In this document: positions 17,383-25,624 of the stretch, one piece after another | How the letters are laid out: every line of letters starts with the position of its first letter | How positions within the stretch are numbered: position 1 is the first letter of the stretch | Origin: Marvinbryantia formatexigens | GTDB taxonomy: Bacteria; Bacillota; Clostridia; Oscillospirales; Ruminococcaceae | NCBI GenBank assembly: GCA_021771035.1 | Contig: JAETPU010000004.1 | Coordinates: forward strand, 62,001-126,000 | Direction: 5' to 3' | DNA: 64,000 nucleotides | Notes under the pieces: model-generated | Told to the model about the DNA's origin: nothing | Database searches by the model: none | The model's input: the letters and a program-made list of their open reading frames with translations, nothing else | Position numbers and translations under genes: made by a program

Positions 17383-18054
17383 TCACTCCACAATATAGCC
17401 GCTGCCCACCCTGGTGGCGATAAAGTCCCCAAGCCCCACGCTCTCCAGCTTTTTTCGCAGGCGCGCCATGTTCACCGTCAGGGTGTTCTCCTCCACATAG
17501 CAGTCCATCTCCCAGAGCCTGGTCATCAGGGTATCCCGGCTCACCACCTTGCCCTTATGCTCCAAGAGGGTCTGCAGCATCCGAAACTCATTGCGGGTGA
17601 GCTCAACTTTTTGTTCTCCGAAGCTCAGGGTTGCGTCCCCCAGGTTCAGAACGGCACCCCGGTGCTCCAGCACGGGGATTTTCCCCGGCATATCATAGCT
17701 GCGGCGCAATACCGCCTGGATTTTTGCCGTCATCACGGTTAAATCCACCGGCTTTGCGATAAAGTCGTCCCCGCCCATGTTCATTGCCATGACGATATTC
17801 ATATTATCCGAGGCTGAGGAGATAAACACGATGGGGACATTGGAGATTTTCCGAATCTGGGTGCACCAGTGATAGCCGTTGAAAAATGGAAGCATGATGT
17901 CAAGGAGCACCAGATGGGGGTCAAACCTCATAAATTCCGGCATGATATCGCTGAAATCCTCCACACAGCGCACCTCATGCCCCCAGGAGGCAATCTGTTT
18001 TTGCATGGCCTGCGCCAGGCTGGCGTCATCCTCAATAATCAGGATTTTATGCAT
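17383..18054 (-). CDS. BceR-like response regulator (module 2)
   Basis: OmpR-family regulator, 223 residues. Receiver acidic pair IIEDDAS, phospho-acceptor VLLDIMLP, switch SSASD, KPVDL; winged helix with LTRNEFRMLQTLLEHKG and ENTLTVNMARLRKKL, ending VGSGYIVE. The frame is open for 70 more codons upstream, but MHKILIIEDD at ATG 18054 is the standard N-terminus; ATG 18066 is possible. GAAAGG lies 12 bases before it. First gene of the module, 14 bases ahead of the kinase. Confidence 0.92.
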   Translation of the reverse strand: MHKILIIEDDASLAQAMQKQIASWGHEVRCVEDFSDIMPEFMRFDPHLVLLDIMLPFFNGYHWCTQIRKISNVPIVFISSASDNMNIVMAMNMGGDDFIAKPVDLTVMTAKIQAVLRRSYDMPGKIPVLEHRGAVLNLGDATLSFGEQKVELTRNEFRMLQTLLEHKGKVVSRDTLMTRLWEMDCYVEENTLTVNMARLRKKLESVGLGDFIATRVGSGYIVE

Positions 18055-18238
18055 GGTTTTCTTCATCCTTTCTGTGCAGGGCCAAAGGCGGCTGCCCGCC
18101 TGATTCCCGGTAACGGATAGTCCGACAGCTTTGGAAGGCGTTTTCCCAGGGCTGCGCAAAGCCCCTATTCCCACGCCATCCAGAGGGCGTTCGGGTTTTA
18201 GAAAAACGCAGCAGCCGCTAAAATCTTCACGCAGGCGC

Positions 18239-19306
18239 CTACCGCATCCGGCCTGACGCGCCATACCGCAGCGTTTTATAAACCGTGACGACGATTTCCA
18301 GCAGTGTGGCGGCGATAATCAGCAGCAGAAGCAGATTGGAAAACAGCCCGGTTCCCCACTGGGCCAGAAAGGGGTTTGACGTCTGGAACACAGAGGGGAA
18401 CTGCCGGGAGAGCTCCGACGCAAAATTGGGGTTCCACAGTGGCAGCACCTTGAGCAGCACCGCCGCCAACAGCACCTGCAGCGCCCCGGAGAGGATATTG
18501 CAGATCATGACAGCCTTGCAGTAGCAGCCCATCACCAGGCGCGTCACCTCGTCCACAAAGCCCACCAGCAGCCACAGCAGAAGAACCGGCAGAAGCAGCG
18601 CCCACTGGGAAAGGTTGAACACCGGGATCTGCAGCAGCGATTCCCCCTCTTTATAATAGGCGCCGATGAGCCCCGGGGCAAAGACCAAGAGCGCGCCGAA
18701 CAGGGCGATAAAGACGATACCGGCGATACTGTCCCCACGGCTGATGAGGGCCCGTTTATCGGGCACCGGCGGCAGAAAGCTGGGGGCCCAGGTTTGTCTT
18801 TCCGGAGCGGTACGCCCCCTAAGGCTGCCCGGCGTCCATTTCTGAGGCTGCCGCAGATCCAGCTTGATTTTCTGCCGTTCCATGACGGCGAATACCAAGG
18901 TGACGCCGCCGAACACGCCCACCCCGCAAATCGTCAGATTGACGATTGCATTGACCGTGCTCTCAACGATGGCGGGAACCAGGCCCCCGCCCTCCAGAAT
19001 CCCGCTGACAACGGCGGTAATGAATATGGGGACTGCGGCGCAGAGCAGTACGATTTTCAGCATCCACAGATAATCGTCATAGTATTCGGGCCCAATCAGG
19101 TACCTGGAATCATCCCGGTACCGCTTGGCAAACTGCACCGGATCTCCCAGCTTTGTGAGCACCCGTTCCATATCCGGATCCTCCTCGAAAAGCTCCTGGA
19201 TAAGCCCCCGCAGTTCCAGGGAAATCTCTTCCCGCTGATCCTTGGGCAGGCGGCGTACCACCTCGTAGAGATACCGCTCTGACATATCCCGCTCGCTTGC
19301 GTTCAT
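18239..19306 (-). CDS. HAAS-domain membrane protein (PadR partner)
   Basis: 355-residue membrane protein. The N-terminal 75 residues (MSERYLYEVVRRLPKDQRE, LRGLIQELFEE, LTKLGDPVQFAKRYR) form the HAAS/DUF1700-like helical domain, followed by membrane segments near 85-105, 115-140, 210-235, 245-265, 275-300 and 330-350. Such proteins are usually encoded next to PadR repressors and often next to ABC transporters; their function is not settled. The start ATG 19306 overlaps the padR stop by 4 bases (ATGA), giving coupled translation. Ends 185 bases before the module 2 regulator, so it may share its transcript. Confidence 0.85.
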   Translation of the reverse strand: MNASERDMSERYLYEVVRRLPKDQREEISLELRGLIQELFEEDPDMERVLTKLGDPVQFAKRYRDDSRYLIGPEYYDDYLWMLKIVLLCAAVPIFITAVVSGILEGGGLVPAIVESTVNAIVNLTICGVGVFGGVTLVFAVMERQKIKLDLRQPQKWTPGSLRGRTAPERQTWAPSFLPPVPDKRALISRGDSIAGIVFIALFGALLVFAPGLIGAYYKEGESLLQIPVFNLSQWALLLPVLLLWLLVGFVDEVTRLVMGCYCKAVMICNILSGALQVLLAAVLLKVLPLWNPNFASELSRQFPSVFQTSNPFLAQWGTGLFSNLLLLLIIAATLLEIVVTVYKTLRYGASGRMR

Positions 19307-19647
19307 TCCGACTCCTCCTTCAGCAGTTGTTCCATACCGGCTGCCATAAGCCGCCACTGCCCGCTGAGTTCCCGATAAATTTGGTCCCCTAGGAGTGTGC
19401 GGCGGTAATACTTTCGCGGCTTTGCGTCCCCAATTTCCCACTCGCTTTCCAAAAGCCCCTGCTTCTGCAGGCGCCGGAGCAGCGGGTACAGGGTGTTGGG
19501 ATCAATACTGACGCCCTTTTCTTCCAGGGACTGCACCAGAGAGTAGCCATAACGCGGCCTGCCCATCTGGCTCAGGACGCTCAAAATAAGCGTGCCCCGG
19601 CGCAGCTCTGAAATTAAACCGGATAGCAGATCCTTCTCTTCTCCCAT
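19303..19647 (-). CDS. PadR family transcriptional regulator
   Basis: 114-residue winged-helix repressor. RRGTLILSVLSQMGRPRYGYSLVQSL, the conserved NTLYPLLRRLQKQGLLESEW recognition-wing block (in part: TLYPLLRRL) and KYYRRTLLG are diagnostic. ATG at 19647 with GAGGTGAGG upstream. It heads an operon with the HAAS protein. A strong promoter directly upstream contains a short partial dyad in its spacer, a plausible autoregulatory site. Confidence 0.93.
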   Translation of the reverse strand: MGEEKDLLSGLISELRRGTLILSVLSQMGRPRYGYSLVQSLEEKGVSIDPNTLYPLLRRLQKQGLLESEWEIGDAKPRKYYRRTLLGDQIYRELSGQWRLMAAGMEQLLKEESE

Positions 19648-19669
19648 AGCGGCCTCACCTCACAGGTTC

Positions 19670-19699
19670 ATTATACTGTATGTCACACACTATTGTCAA
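19670..19699 (-). promoter_or_regulatory. Promoter of padR operon
   Basis: Leftward TTGACA (19694-19699), 18-base spacer, TATAAT (19670-19675). The spacer holds GTGTGTGACATACAG, an imperfect dyad that could be the PadR site. Confidence 0.8.
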
Positions 19700-19778
19700 T
19701 ATATAATTATTTTCTTTTTTACTTCCTGAGGCCCAGCGGCTCTTTACAAATTCTGGCGCGGCAGGGATTTCGAGCCAA

Positions 19779-19814
19779 CAAACAAAGAGGATGCCGCGGC
19801 ATCCTCTTTGTTTG
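19779..19814. terminator. Perfect 36-base palindrome, probable terminator
   Basis: CAAACAAAGAGGATGCCG followed by its exact complement, between DUF6809 and padR. The arms end in A/T runs on both sides, so it would work for leftward DUF6809 transcripts (TTTGTTTG tail). Confidence 0.75.
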
Positions 19815-19850
19815 CCTGGGAACTTCCTGTATAAGCCGGTTCCGGCTGAA

Positions 19851-20153
19851 TCAGGACTCATTTCCATTCATATAGAGGCTGTCCATCCCATGGTATGTCT
19901 CGGCCGTCATCAGGAGCCCCACCCGAAAGCCATAGATCAGGTTCTTCACAGCAGTCAGCTCATGGAGCTCCCCCTGCATGGCGGCATAGGCTGCAAACAG
20001 CTCCTTCTCAGCAGGGCCAAGGCGTCCCCGCAGCTTTTGCTCGTTTTGCTCGATGAGCCTTATGGCCTGGGCAACCTGGGAATCCCGCTTCCATGACTGC
20101 GCCTGGGGCGTCAGGTTCCCGTAGGCAAATTCCTCTAAAATACTCGCCATCAT
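19851..20153 (-). CDS. DUF6809 family protein
   Basis: 100-residue, all-helical protein of unknown function. MASILEEFAYGNLTPQ at the start, a central EQNEQKLRGRLGPAEKELFAAYAAMQGELHEL and the near-C-terminal LIYGFRVGLLMTAE are the patterns I associate with DUF6809, common in gut Clostridia (quoted in part: IYGFRVG). No membrane segment or catalytic motif. ATG 20153 or the next codon; AAAGGATG upstream. It lies after the RHH gene on the same strand and ends at a palindromic terminator. Confidence 0.75.
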   Translation of the reverse strand: MMASILEEFAYGNLTPQAQSWKRDSQVAQAIRLIEQNEQKLRGRLGPAEKELFAAYAAMQGELHELTAVKNLIYGFRVGLLMTAETYHGMDSLYMNGNES

Positions 20154-20295
20154 GAATCATCCTTTCTCTGTCGCACCGGCAGAGCCTTGCAAGATCATGC
20201 GGTAAGTGGTACAATCATTTTACCGCAATTGCTTTCGGGCATTTGCCGGTGGGTATAGGGACGGTGCGCGCTTGTCAGGGGTTGCGCCGTCCCTG

Positions 20296-20484
20296 TCATT
20301 TTTGTGCGGGCTTCTCCAAGCCGGCGAAGATTGTGTCAATCCCGGCCCGGATCACCTCTGACCGCGACATCCCGGTAACCTTGCAGCAGTAATCGAGTTT
20401 TTCAAGTTCTTGGTCTGTCATTCTTGTTTCAACCTTTTTCTGCCGTGCATTTCCGGATGGCGGTCGGCCTGTACGCGGACTCAA
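20296..20484 (-). CDS. Ribbon-helix-helix (CopG-like) regulator
   Basis: A 62-residue DNA-binding protein. The RHH strand is VETRMTDQELEKLDYCC and the second helix SRSEVIRAGID. The start is TTG 20484, with GGAGGT 6 bases upstream; the longer frame to 20547 runs through the promoter and operators and cannot be translated from this transcript. Two perfect palindromes of the form TTGTC-N2-GACAA straddle its own promoter, strong evidence of autoregulation. No partner toxin gene sits in frame next to it; DUF6809 is the only downstream gene. Confidence 0.8.
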   Translation of the reverse strand: MSPRTGRPPSGNARQKKVETRMTDQELEKLDYCCKVTGMSRSEVIRAGIDTIFAGLEKPAQK

Positions 20485-20501
20485 TGTATCACCTCCATTT
20501 C

Positions 20502-20513
20502 TTGTCCTGACAA
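20502..20513. promoter_or_regulatory. RHH operator 1
   Basis: TTGTC-CT-GACAA, perfect palindrome covering the predicted transcription start. Confidence 0.75.
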
Positions 20514-20518
20514 TATAT

Positions 20519-20547
20519 ATTGTAATCTTGTCCAGACAAAAAGTCAA
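20519..20547 (-). promoter_or_regulatory. Promoter of the RHH gene
   Basis: Leftward TTGACT (20542-20547), 17-base spacer, TACAAT (20519-20524). The spacer is filled by operator 2. Confidence 0.8.
20528..20539. promoter_or_regulatory. RHH operator 2
   Basis: TTGTC-CA-GACAA, same palindrome as operator 1 with centres 26 bases apart, between -35 and -10. Confidence 0.75.
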
Positions 20548-20657
20548 GTGTTAATTTGATACCAGGCCGCTTGTCCCCTTGGATGCCTGTGAAATAAGCC
20601 GGGCATCTTCACCCGTTGAGAGTTCCATGCCGCAATGGGTATCAGAAGACAGAGCAC

Positions 20658-20695
20658 AAAACAGCGAGACTGCAACGGCGGTCTCGCTGTTTTTT
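20658..20695. terminator. Terminator after the M50 protease gene
   Basis: Stem AAAACAGCGAGAC / GTCTCGCTGTTTT with a 10-base loop; T-runs on both strands, so bidirectional. Confidence 0.8.
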
Positions 20696-20706
20696 ATTTC
20701 TCCCCT

Positions 20707-21312
20707 TTAATCCCCGCTCTGCACCAGGAGCATCACCGTGAGATAGCCCACCGTAATTGCCAGAGTATAGTTGCGCCAGTGAGAAATTGCCATCCAGAAA
20801 GCGGCGGCAGCTACCGGGATTAACACCACAACGGACACCGCCGTCTCCACCCGGCGGGAAAGCTGCACGGAGAAGCGCTGCCGCAGCAGCATCCGCAGGG
20901 CGTTTCCTCCATCCAAGACGCCCACCGGCAGGCAGTTAAAGCCGCCGATGGTAAAATTCAGCACCGCAATCTGCAGGAGTTCCTGTTTATTCTGCAGCGT
21001 TCCCCACAGCCAAAACAGCCCCCCGCAGATAAAATTCACCATAGGCCCCGCGGCATAGACCACAGCTTCCTGCCGGTAGCTCACCGGGAGAAAGGGGGCC
21101 CGCTCGATCCGCACTCCGAAAATTTGAAGGGAGATCCTGCGGGGAACCAGCGAAAAAAACGCCATCGACGCAAGGTGGCCCAGTTCATGGACAACGCAGG
21201 CCAGCACGATGTAGGGCGCGAACCCGGTGGAATCCGTGATTAAAAACAGCCCCACCAGGGCGAGAAACAGATAAGAAATCCGGATTTTTACGCCGCGAAT
21301 CTCAAGCTCCAC
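20707..21312 (-). CDS. M50 site-2 protease, SpoIVFB-like
   Basis: Intramembrane zinc metalloprotease, 201 residues. HELGH (zinc ligands and catalytic Glu) lies near residue 42 within the second hydrophobic segment, and the third ligand motif LPVGVLDGGNALRMLL (NCLPVG..LDGG) near 145. In spore formers SpoIVFB cleaves pro-sigma-K at the forespore membrane. The start is GTG 21312 (VELEIRGVKI) with GGAGG 5 bases upstream, overlapping the stop of the M23 gene by 11 bases. This M23-M50 pairing copies the SpoIVFA-SpoIVFB order, which supports a sporulation role; other site-2 protease functions remain possible. Confidence 0.88.
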   Translation of the reverse strand: MELEIRGVKIRISYLFLALVGLFLITDSTGFAPYIVLACVVHELGHLASMAFFSLVPRRISLQIFGVRIERAPFLPVSYRQEAVVYAAGPMVNFICGGLFWLWGTLQNKQELLQIAVLNFTIGGFNCLPVGVLDGGNALRMLLRQRFSVQLSRRVETAVSVVVLIPVAAAAFWMAISHWRNYTLAITVGYLTVMLLVQSGD

Positions 21313-22117
21313 TGCTCTCCTCCAACACAGCCAGCACATCCATGGGATCATAGTGAATCCCATCCTGCATAATGTTCAGATGGACATGGGAACCGGTGGA
21401 CATCCCGGTACTGCCCACCAGGGCTACTGTTTCCCCCTGGCGCACCTTGGCGTTGAGCGGCGCCACAATTTCGCTGCAGTGGCAGTATTCGCTCTGCAGG
21501 CCGTTGGCGTGGTCGATAACGATGTAATTCCCATAGATCTCCGATTCCCCGATTTCGCTGACGGTCCCCGGATACACCGCGCCAATGCGCGCCCCCATGG
21601 GAGCGGCCAAATCCACGCCGGTGTGGAAATCCAGTTTTCCCGTGATGGGATGCCAGCGATAGCCGTAGGAAGAGGTCATGGTATATTCCGATACCGGGTA
21701 GATGGCCGGGGCTGTCGCCAAGAGCGGCGCTAAGCTCATATTCTCCGGGGCGGGAATGGCGCCGCCGCTTTGCGCCTGAACCTCAAGCTGGCCGCCCTTG
21801 CCGGTGAGAAACAGCCCGTTCAGGGAGTCCCGCAGCTTTTGAGCTGTCTCATGCAGGGGAATCCCGGTTTTGTCCTCGATAAAATCAATCACCTGGGAGA
21901 ACAGCTGCTGTTCGCCTATCATCGACGCATACGGCTCCCGCAGCAGATTCTGCCCTGAGCCCTGAAAATATCCGGTGAGGTATACTCCCAATACGACCAG
22001 CACACACAGGCAGCACTGCGCAATGACAGCGATAAGGACGCCGTCCGGCCCTTTTTCCTCCTGCTGGCGGGCACCATACGCCGGCGGCCTGCGCCTGGCG
22101 CGTACTTCACGTTCCAT
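21302..22117 (-). CDS. M23 peptidase, SpoIVFA/SpoIIQ-like
   Basis: Membrane-anchored LytM-domain protein, 271 residues: basic N-terminus, one membrane segment (about 30-50), a linker, and a C-terminal M23 domain. The zinc ligands look intact: HTGVDLA (H and D) and HVHLNI (HxH), unlike degenerate SpoIVFA homologs, so it may be an active endopeptidase. Start ATG 22117 (MEREVRARRR) has GGAAGGAG 8 bases upstream; the frame is open 32 codons further. It overlaps the SpoIVFB-like protease gene, for which it may be the regulator. Confidence 0.85.
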   Translation of the reverse strand: MEREVRARRRPPAYGARQQEEKGPDGVLIAVIAQCCLCVLVVLGVYLTGYFQGSGQNLLREPYASMIGEQQLFSQVIDFIEDKTGIPLHETAQKLRDSLNGLFLTGKGGQLEVQAQSGGAIPAPENMSLAPLLATAPAIYPVSEYTMTSSYGYRWHPITGKLDFHTGVDLAAPMGARIGAVYPGTVSEIGESEIYGNYIVIDHANGLQSEYCHCSEIVAPLNAKVRQGETVALVGSTGMSTGSHVHLNIMQDGIHYDPMDVLAVLEESSGA

Positions 22118-22346
22118 TGTGATACTCCTTCCTTTCCGAAAAAGGCCGCAGGGTTTCCCTGCGTCCAAATTCCCTCCCGGTGCCAGGGCGCCATCCCCCA
22201 ACAGAACCGTCACGGTACGCCCATAACAGCCTGGTTCGGGAATGGCTCCCTTTCCCTTTTTACCATGCTATTCGGCCCGTCCCTCTCTTATGACGCGGCG
22301 CCGGAAAAAAGCAAGCTGCCCCCCTTCAGGGAACAGTGTGCAGACA

Positions 22347-22381
22347 GCAAAAAGCCCCTCCGAAAGTTTCGGAGGGGCTTA
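22347..22381 (-). terminator. Terminator of ftsZ
   Basis: Leftward stem AAGCCCCTCCGAAA / TTTCGGAGGGGCTT followed by TTTGC. Lies 20 bases after the ftsZ stop. Confidence 0.9.
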
Positions 22382-22399
22382 TAGCCAGTCTGTCACAAT

Positions 22400-23524
22400 T
22401 TACTTTTTCTGGTTAAAAATCTGCATAATATCGAAGAAGTCCTTGTCCCGCTCGGAGATAACCCCGCCTGCCGCGGTATTGCCGGCACCGGAAGCCGGAG
22501 CCTTGGAAGCCGCAGAGGAAGCCGAATTGGCAGCGCTATTGGGAATCGCGGCCTGGGCGGCACCCTCTTCAAAACCGGTGGCAATGACAGTGACCTGCAT
22601 TTCGTCCTTAAAGCTCTCATCAAAGGCGGCACCCCAGATGAGGTTCACATCCGGATGCGCCTGATCATGCACCATCGAGGAGGCGATATCGATTTCATCC
22701 AGGCTGATATCCGGAGAAGCCGTAATATTGATGATAACGCCCCGGGCCCCGCTGATAGACGTCTCCAGAAGCGGGCTGGAAATTGCCATTCTGGCCGCCT
22801 GCTCCGCCTTGTCCTTGCCCTGTGCGCGTCCCACGCCCATGTGCGCGTAGCCGGCATCCTTCATAATGGCAGTGACGTCCGCAAAGTCCAGGTTTACCAC
22901 GCCGGGGACATTGATCAAATCGGAAATACTCTGAACGCCCTGGCGCAGCACATCATCCGCGGCCTTAAAGGCATTGAGAAGTGTAATTTTCTGTTCTGAA
23001 ATCAGCTTTAGGCGCTCATTGGGGATCACCACCAGGGCATCCACATTTTCCTTGAGGGCCGCAACACCGGCCTCCGCCTGCTCCATTCTGCGTTTACCTT
23101 CAAAGATGAAGGGCTTTGTCACGATACCAATGGTAAGAATTCCCAGTTCCCGGGCAATCTCCGCCACCACCGGTGCGGCGCCTGTTCCGGTTCCGCCGCC
23201 CATACCGGCGGTAATAAACACCATCTGGGTTCCCTTGAGCGCGGCTGCAATCTCTTCCCGGCTCTCCTCAGCGGCCCGCTGGCCCTTTTCGGGAGATCCG
23301 CCCGCTCCGCGGCCCTTGGTGAGCTTGTCCCCAATTTGAATCTTCTGAGTGGCCCTGGAATGGAACAGCGCCTGCTGATCCGTATTGACAGAAATAAACT
23401 CCACGCTCTGCATTCCAGATTCGATCATCCGGTTGACTGCATTTCCGCCGCCGCCGCCAACGCCGGCGACTTTAATTGAAACTACTTGTTCTAAATCATT
23501 CTCCATCTGAAAGTTCATGAACAT
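22400..23524 (-). CDS. ftsZ: Cell division protein FtsZ
   Basis: Tubulin-like GTPase that forms the cytokinetic ring. 374 residues with the tubulin signature [10 protein letters not shown] near residue 112, the N-terminal [12 protein letters not shown] loop, and the synergy-loop NLDFADV. The C-terminus carries a disordered Ala/Ser-rich linker and a terminal conserved peptide ending [13 protein letters not shown] 23524 has GGGAGG 9 bases upstream. It follows murA(3')-ftsQ in the same direction, the usual end of a division and cell wall cluster. Confidence 0.99.
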   Translation of the reverse strand: MFMNFQMENDLEQVVSIKVAGVGGGGGNAVNRMIESGMQSVEFISVNTDQQALFHSRATQKIQIGDKLTKGRGAGGSPEKGQRAAEESREEIAAALKGTQMVFITAGMGGGTGTGAAPVVAEIARELGILTIGIVTKPFIFEGKRRMEQAEAGVAALKENVDALVVIPNERLKLISEQKITLLNAFKAADDVLRQGVQSISDLINVPGVVNLDFADVTAIMKDAGYAHMGVGRAQGKDKAEQAARMAISSPLLETSISGARGVIINITASPDISLDEIDIASSMVHDQAHPDVNLIWGAAFDESFKDEMQVTVIATGFEEGAAQAAIPNSAANSASSAASKAPASGAGNTAAGGVISERDKDFFDIMQIFNQKK

Positions 23525-23669
23525 GGAATATTTCCTCCCGCATCTATCTATCTCAAGTGTTAAGCAATTTCATTCTGTATACAATAACTAAAATAACTTT
23601 ATCAGATTTCGTCCGGTATTTCAAGGGTTTACCAGGAGAAAAACCGGTTTTTTCCCATGAAATTGCTCT

Positions 23670-24701
23670 TTATTCCCCCTGGGAGGATCTGGAAACATTT
23701 TCCTCATCCTCAGCGGGCTTTTCTTCCTCCTGATTGACGACGCTTTCGGGGAGGGTGATGTGTCCCGGCCGGGTGGAGATATTGGAGGGCGTTGTCAAAT
23801 CCACTGTTCCGCTGAAATTCTCCAATTCACCGGCCAGCAGGCTGGAAAAGCCCTTCATTTTATATTCCATCTCATTTTCAGAGCCGAACACCACCTTGAG
23901 CTTGTCCCCACAATAGGCGCAGACATTGTAGACATCCGTCAGGTCCACCGCCGTAAAGGTAATCCCCCCCTCATTGGCCGCGCACTCCAAAAGGCGCTCC
24001 AAGACCGCCAGCCTCTGGTATTGGGGATTGGCGCTCTCATCCTCCAGGTACTGGGGAATTTTATCCAGCACCTGCATCCCGCTTACATCCACCCCCAGCA
24101 CCTTGGGGATGAAGGCGTCCGGAGAATCGATTCCCGTCTCCAGCACCTTGCCGCTTGCGGAGAGGATGGTATAGCCGTTGTCGTCCCGCACCGCCGCCAC
24201 CGGGGTCTCCTGGGTAATGGCAATTTCCACGCCGGTGGGCAGATGGAAGCGGATGTTTACCTCCTCGATATAGGCATATTTCTCCTTGAGGCGGCTGGCA
24301 ATTTCCTCCTTGGGGATCTCAAACAGGTTTTGCTGCTGCTGAATGGAGGCTGTCTTCAAAATGCTTTCGGTTTCATAGCGGTCGTTGCCGGACACCGTGA
24401 CGGTCTCCACATTGAAAAACAGGCGCACCGTCAAAAAAATACCGCCTCCCACCACAAAGAGCAGTAAAATAACGGAGAACAGCGCGCGCTTTTTCTTACG
24501 CCTGCGCAAACGGCGCTGCTCATTCAAGCGGCGCGCCTGTTCCCTTCTGCGTCTTTCCAGTGTGGCATTAGCCGATTTTTTCCCCGGCGTCCTGCTGCCG
24601 GACTGCCTTCCCGCGCTCCCCTGAGAAGGGGTTCCCCGCCTGGGGGCAGAGGGCTGGGGCCTCTGCGGTTTCTTTTGGGATGTTCCTTTTTTTTGTGCCA
24701 T
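23670..24701 (-). CDS. ftsQ: Cell division protein FtsQ/DivIB
   Basis: Bitopic divisome protein, 343 residues. A long basic, low-complexity cytoplasmic tail (residues 1-85, many K, R, P and S), one membrane segment (about 86-107), a POTRA domain starting NVETVTVSGNDRYETESIL, and the FtsQ beta domain; the last 30 residues are acidic. ATG 24701 (MAQKKGTSQKK) lies 2 bases after the murA stop with GAGGGAG upstream. Its expression normally depends on transcripts from murA, so the disruption of murA directly upstream could matter for it. Confidence 0.93.
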   Translation of the reverse strand: MAQKKGTSQKKPQRPQPSAPRRGTPSQGSAGRQSGSRTPGKKSANATLERRRREQARRLNEQRRLRRRKKKRALFSVILLLFVVGGGIFLTVRLFFNVETVTVSGNDRYETESILKTASIQQQQNLFEIPKEEIASRLKEKYAYIEEVNIRFHLPTGVEIAITQETPVAAVRDDNGYTILSASGKVLETGIDSPDAFIPKVLGVDVSGMQVLDKIPQYLEDESANPQYQRLAVLERLLECAANEGGITFTAVDLTDVYNVCAYCGDKLKVVFGSENEMEYKMKGFSSLLAGELENFSGTVDLTTPSNISTRPGHITLPESVVNQEEEKPAEDEENVSRSSQGE

Positions 24702-24703
24702 GA

Positions 24704-25624
24704 CTACTCCCTCGTAATTTTCGCTCCCAACCGGGAAAGACTCTGCTCCAGCGCATCGTATCCCCTGTCGATATGTTTTAAATCCGTCAGCTGCGTGGTT
24801 CCCTGAGCAGCCAGCCCCGCTAAAACCAAGGCGGCGCCTCCCCGAAGATCCGTACTGCACACCTTGGCGCTGTGCAGCGTACCGACCCCTTCCACTACGG
24901 CAACACGGCCCTGAACCTTGATATTCGCACCCATACGGGCTAATTCTTCCACGTGCTTATAGCGGCTCTCGAAAATATTTTCCACAAATACACTGGTCCC
25001 CTTGGCTACAGTCGCCAGGGCCATCATGGGCGCCTGGGCATCGGTGGGGAACCCCGGATACGGCATTGTGCGCACTAAGTATAACGGCTTGAGCCTGCGG
25101 GGAGCCCATAGGCTTACACTGTCCCCATGTACCCGAATCCGGCACCCCATTTCCTCAAAGGCAGGGAGCACCGCGGTTAAATGCTGCTGCAGCGCCCGGT
25201 GCACCACAATATTTCCTCCGGTGATGGCCCCGGCCGCCAGATAGGTAGCCGCCACAATGCGGTCCGGCATCACCGTATAGCTGCACCCGGACAGCTCAGG
25301 GACTCCCTGAATGGCAATGGTGCTCTCCCCGGCCCCGCTCACCTTAGCGCCGCAGGCGTTGAGGAAATTCTGTAAATCCACAATCTCCGGCTCCCGGGCC
25401 GCATTATTGAGAATGGTTTCCCCCTGGGCGCAACAGGCTGTCAGCATCACATTCTGCGTTGCCCCCACACTGGGGAACGACAGGGAAATTTCCGTTCCAT
25501 ACAGTCCATCTTCACAGGAGCAGTTTAAGTACCCGTGATCCTCCGTGATTTTTACGCCCAGCTTCTTTAAGGCCGCCAGATGCAGATCAATGGGCCTGGG
25601 CCCCAATTCACAGCCACCGGGCTG
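24704..25624 (-). pseudogene. murA: 3' part of murA (UDP-GlcNAc 1-carboxyvinyltransferase), 5' part missing
   Basis: MurA makes the first committed peptidoglycan precursor and is normally 415-435 residues. Here only about 306 codons remain. They begin with SQPGGCELGPRPIDLHL, where the cysteine (TGT at 25610-25612) is the catalytic residue that binds phosphoenolpyruvate and fosfomycin. The first possible start is a TTG after this cysteine with no ribosome site. Upstream of SQPGG the frame runs into the tail of a serine recombinase gene whose stop codon TGA overlaps the murA codons for Cys and Glu. The remaining body is uninterrupted. A second intact murA elsewhere would be needed; Clostridia often have two. 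Confidence 0.85.
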
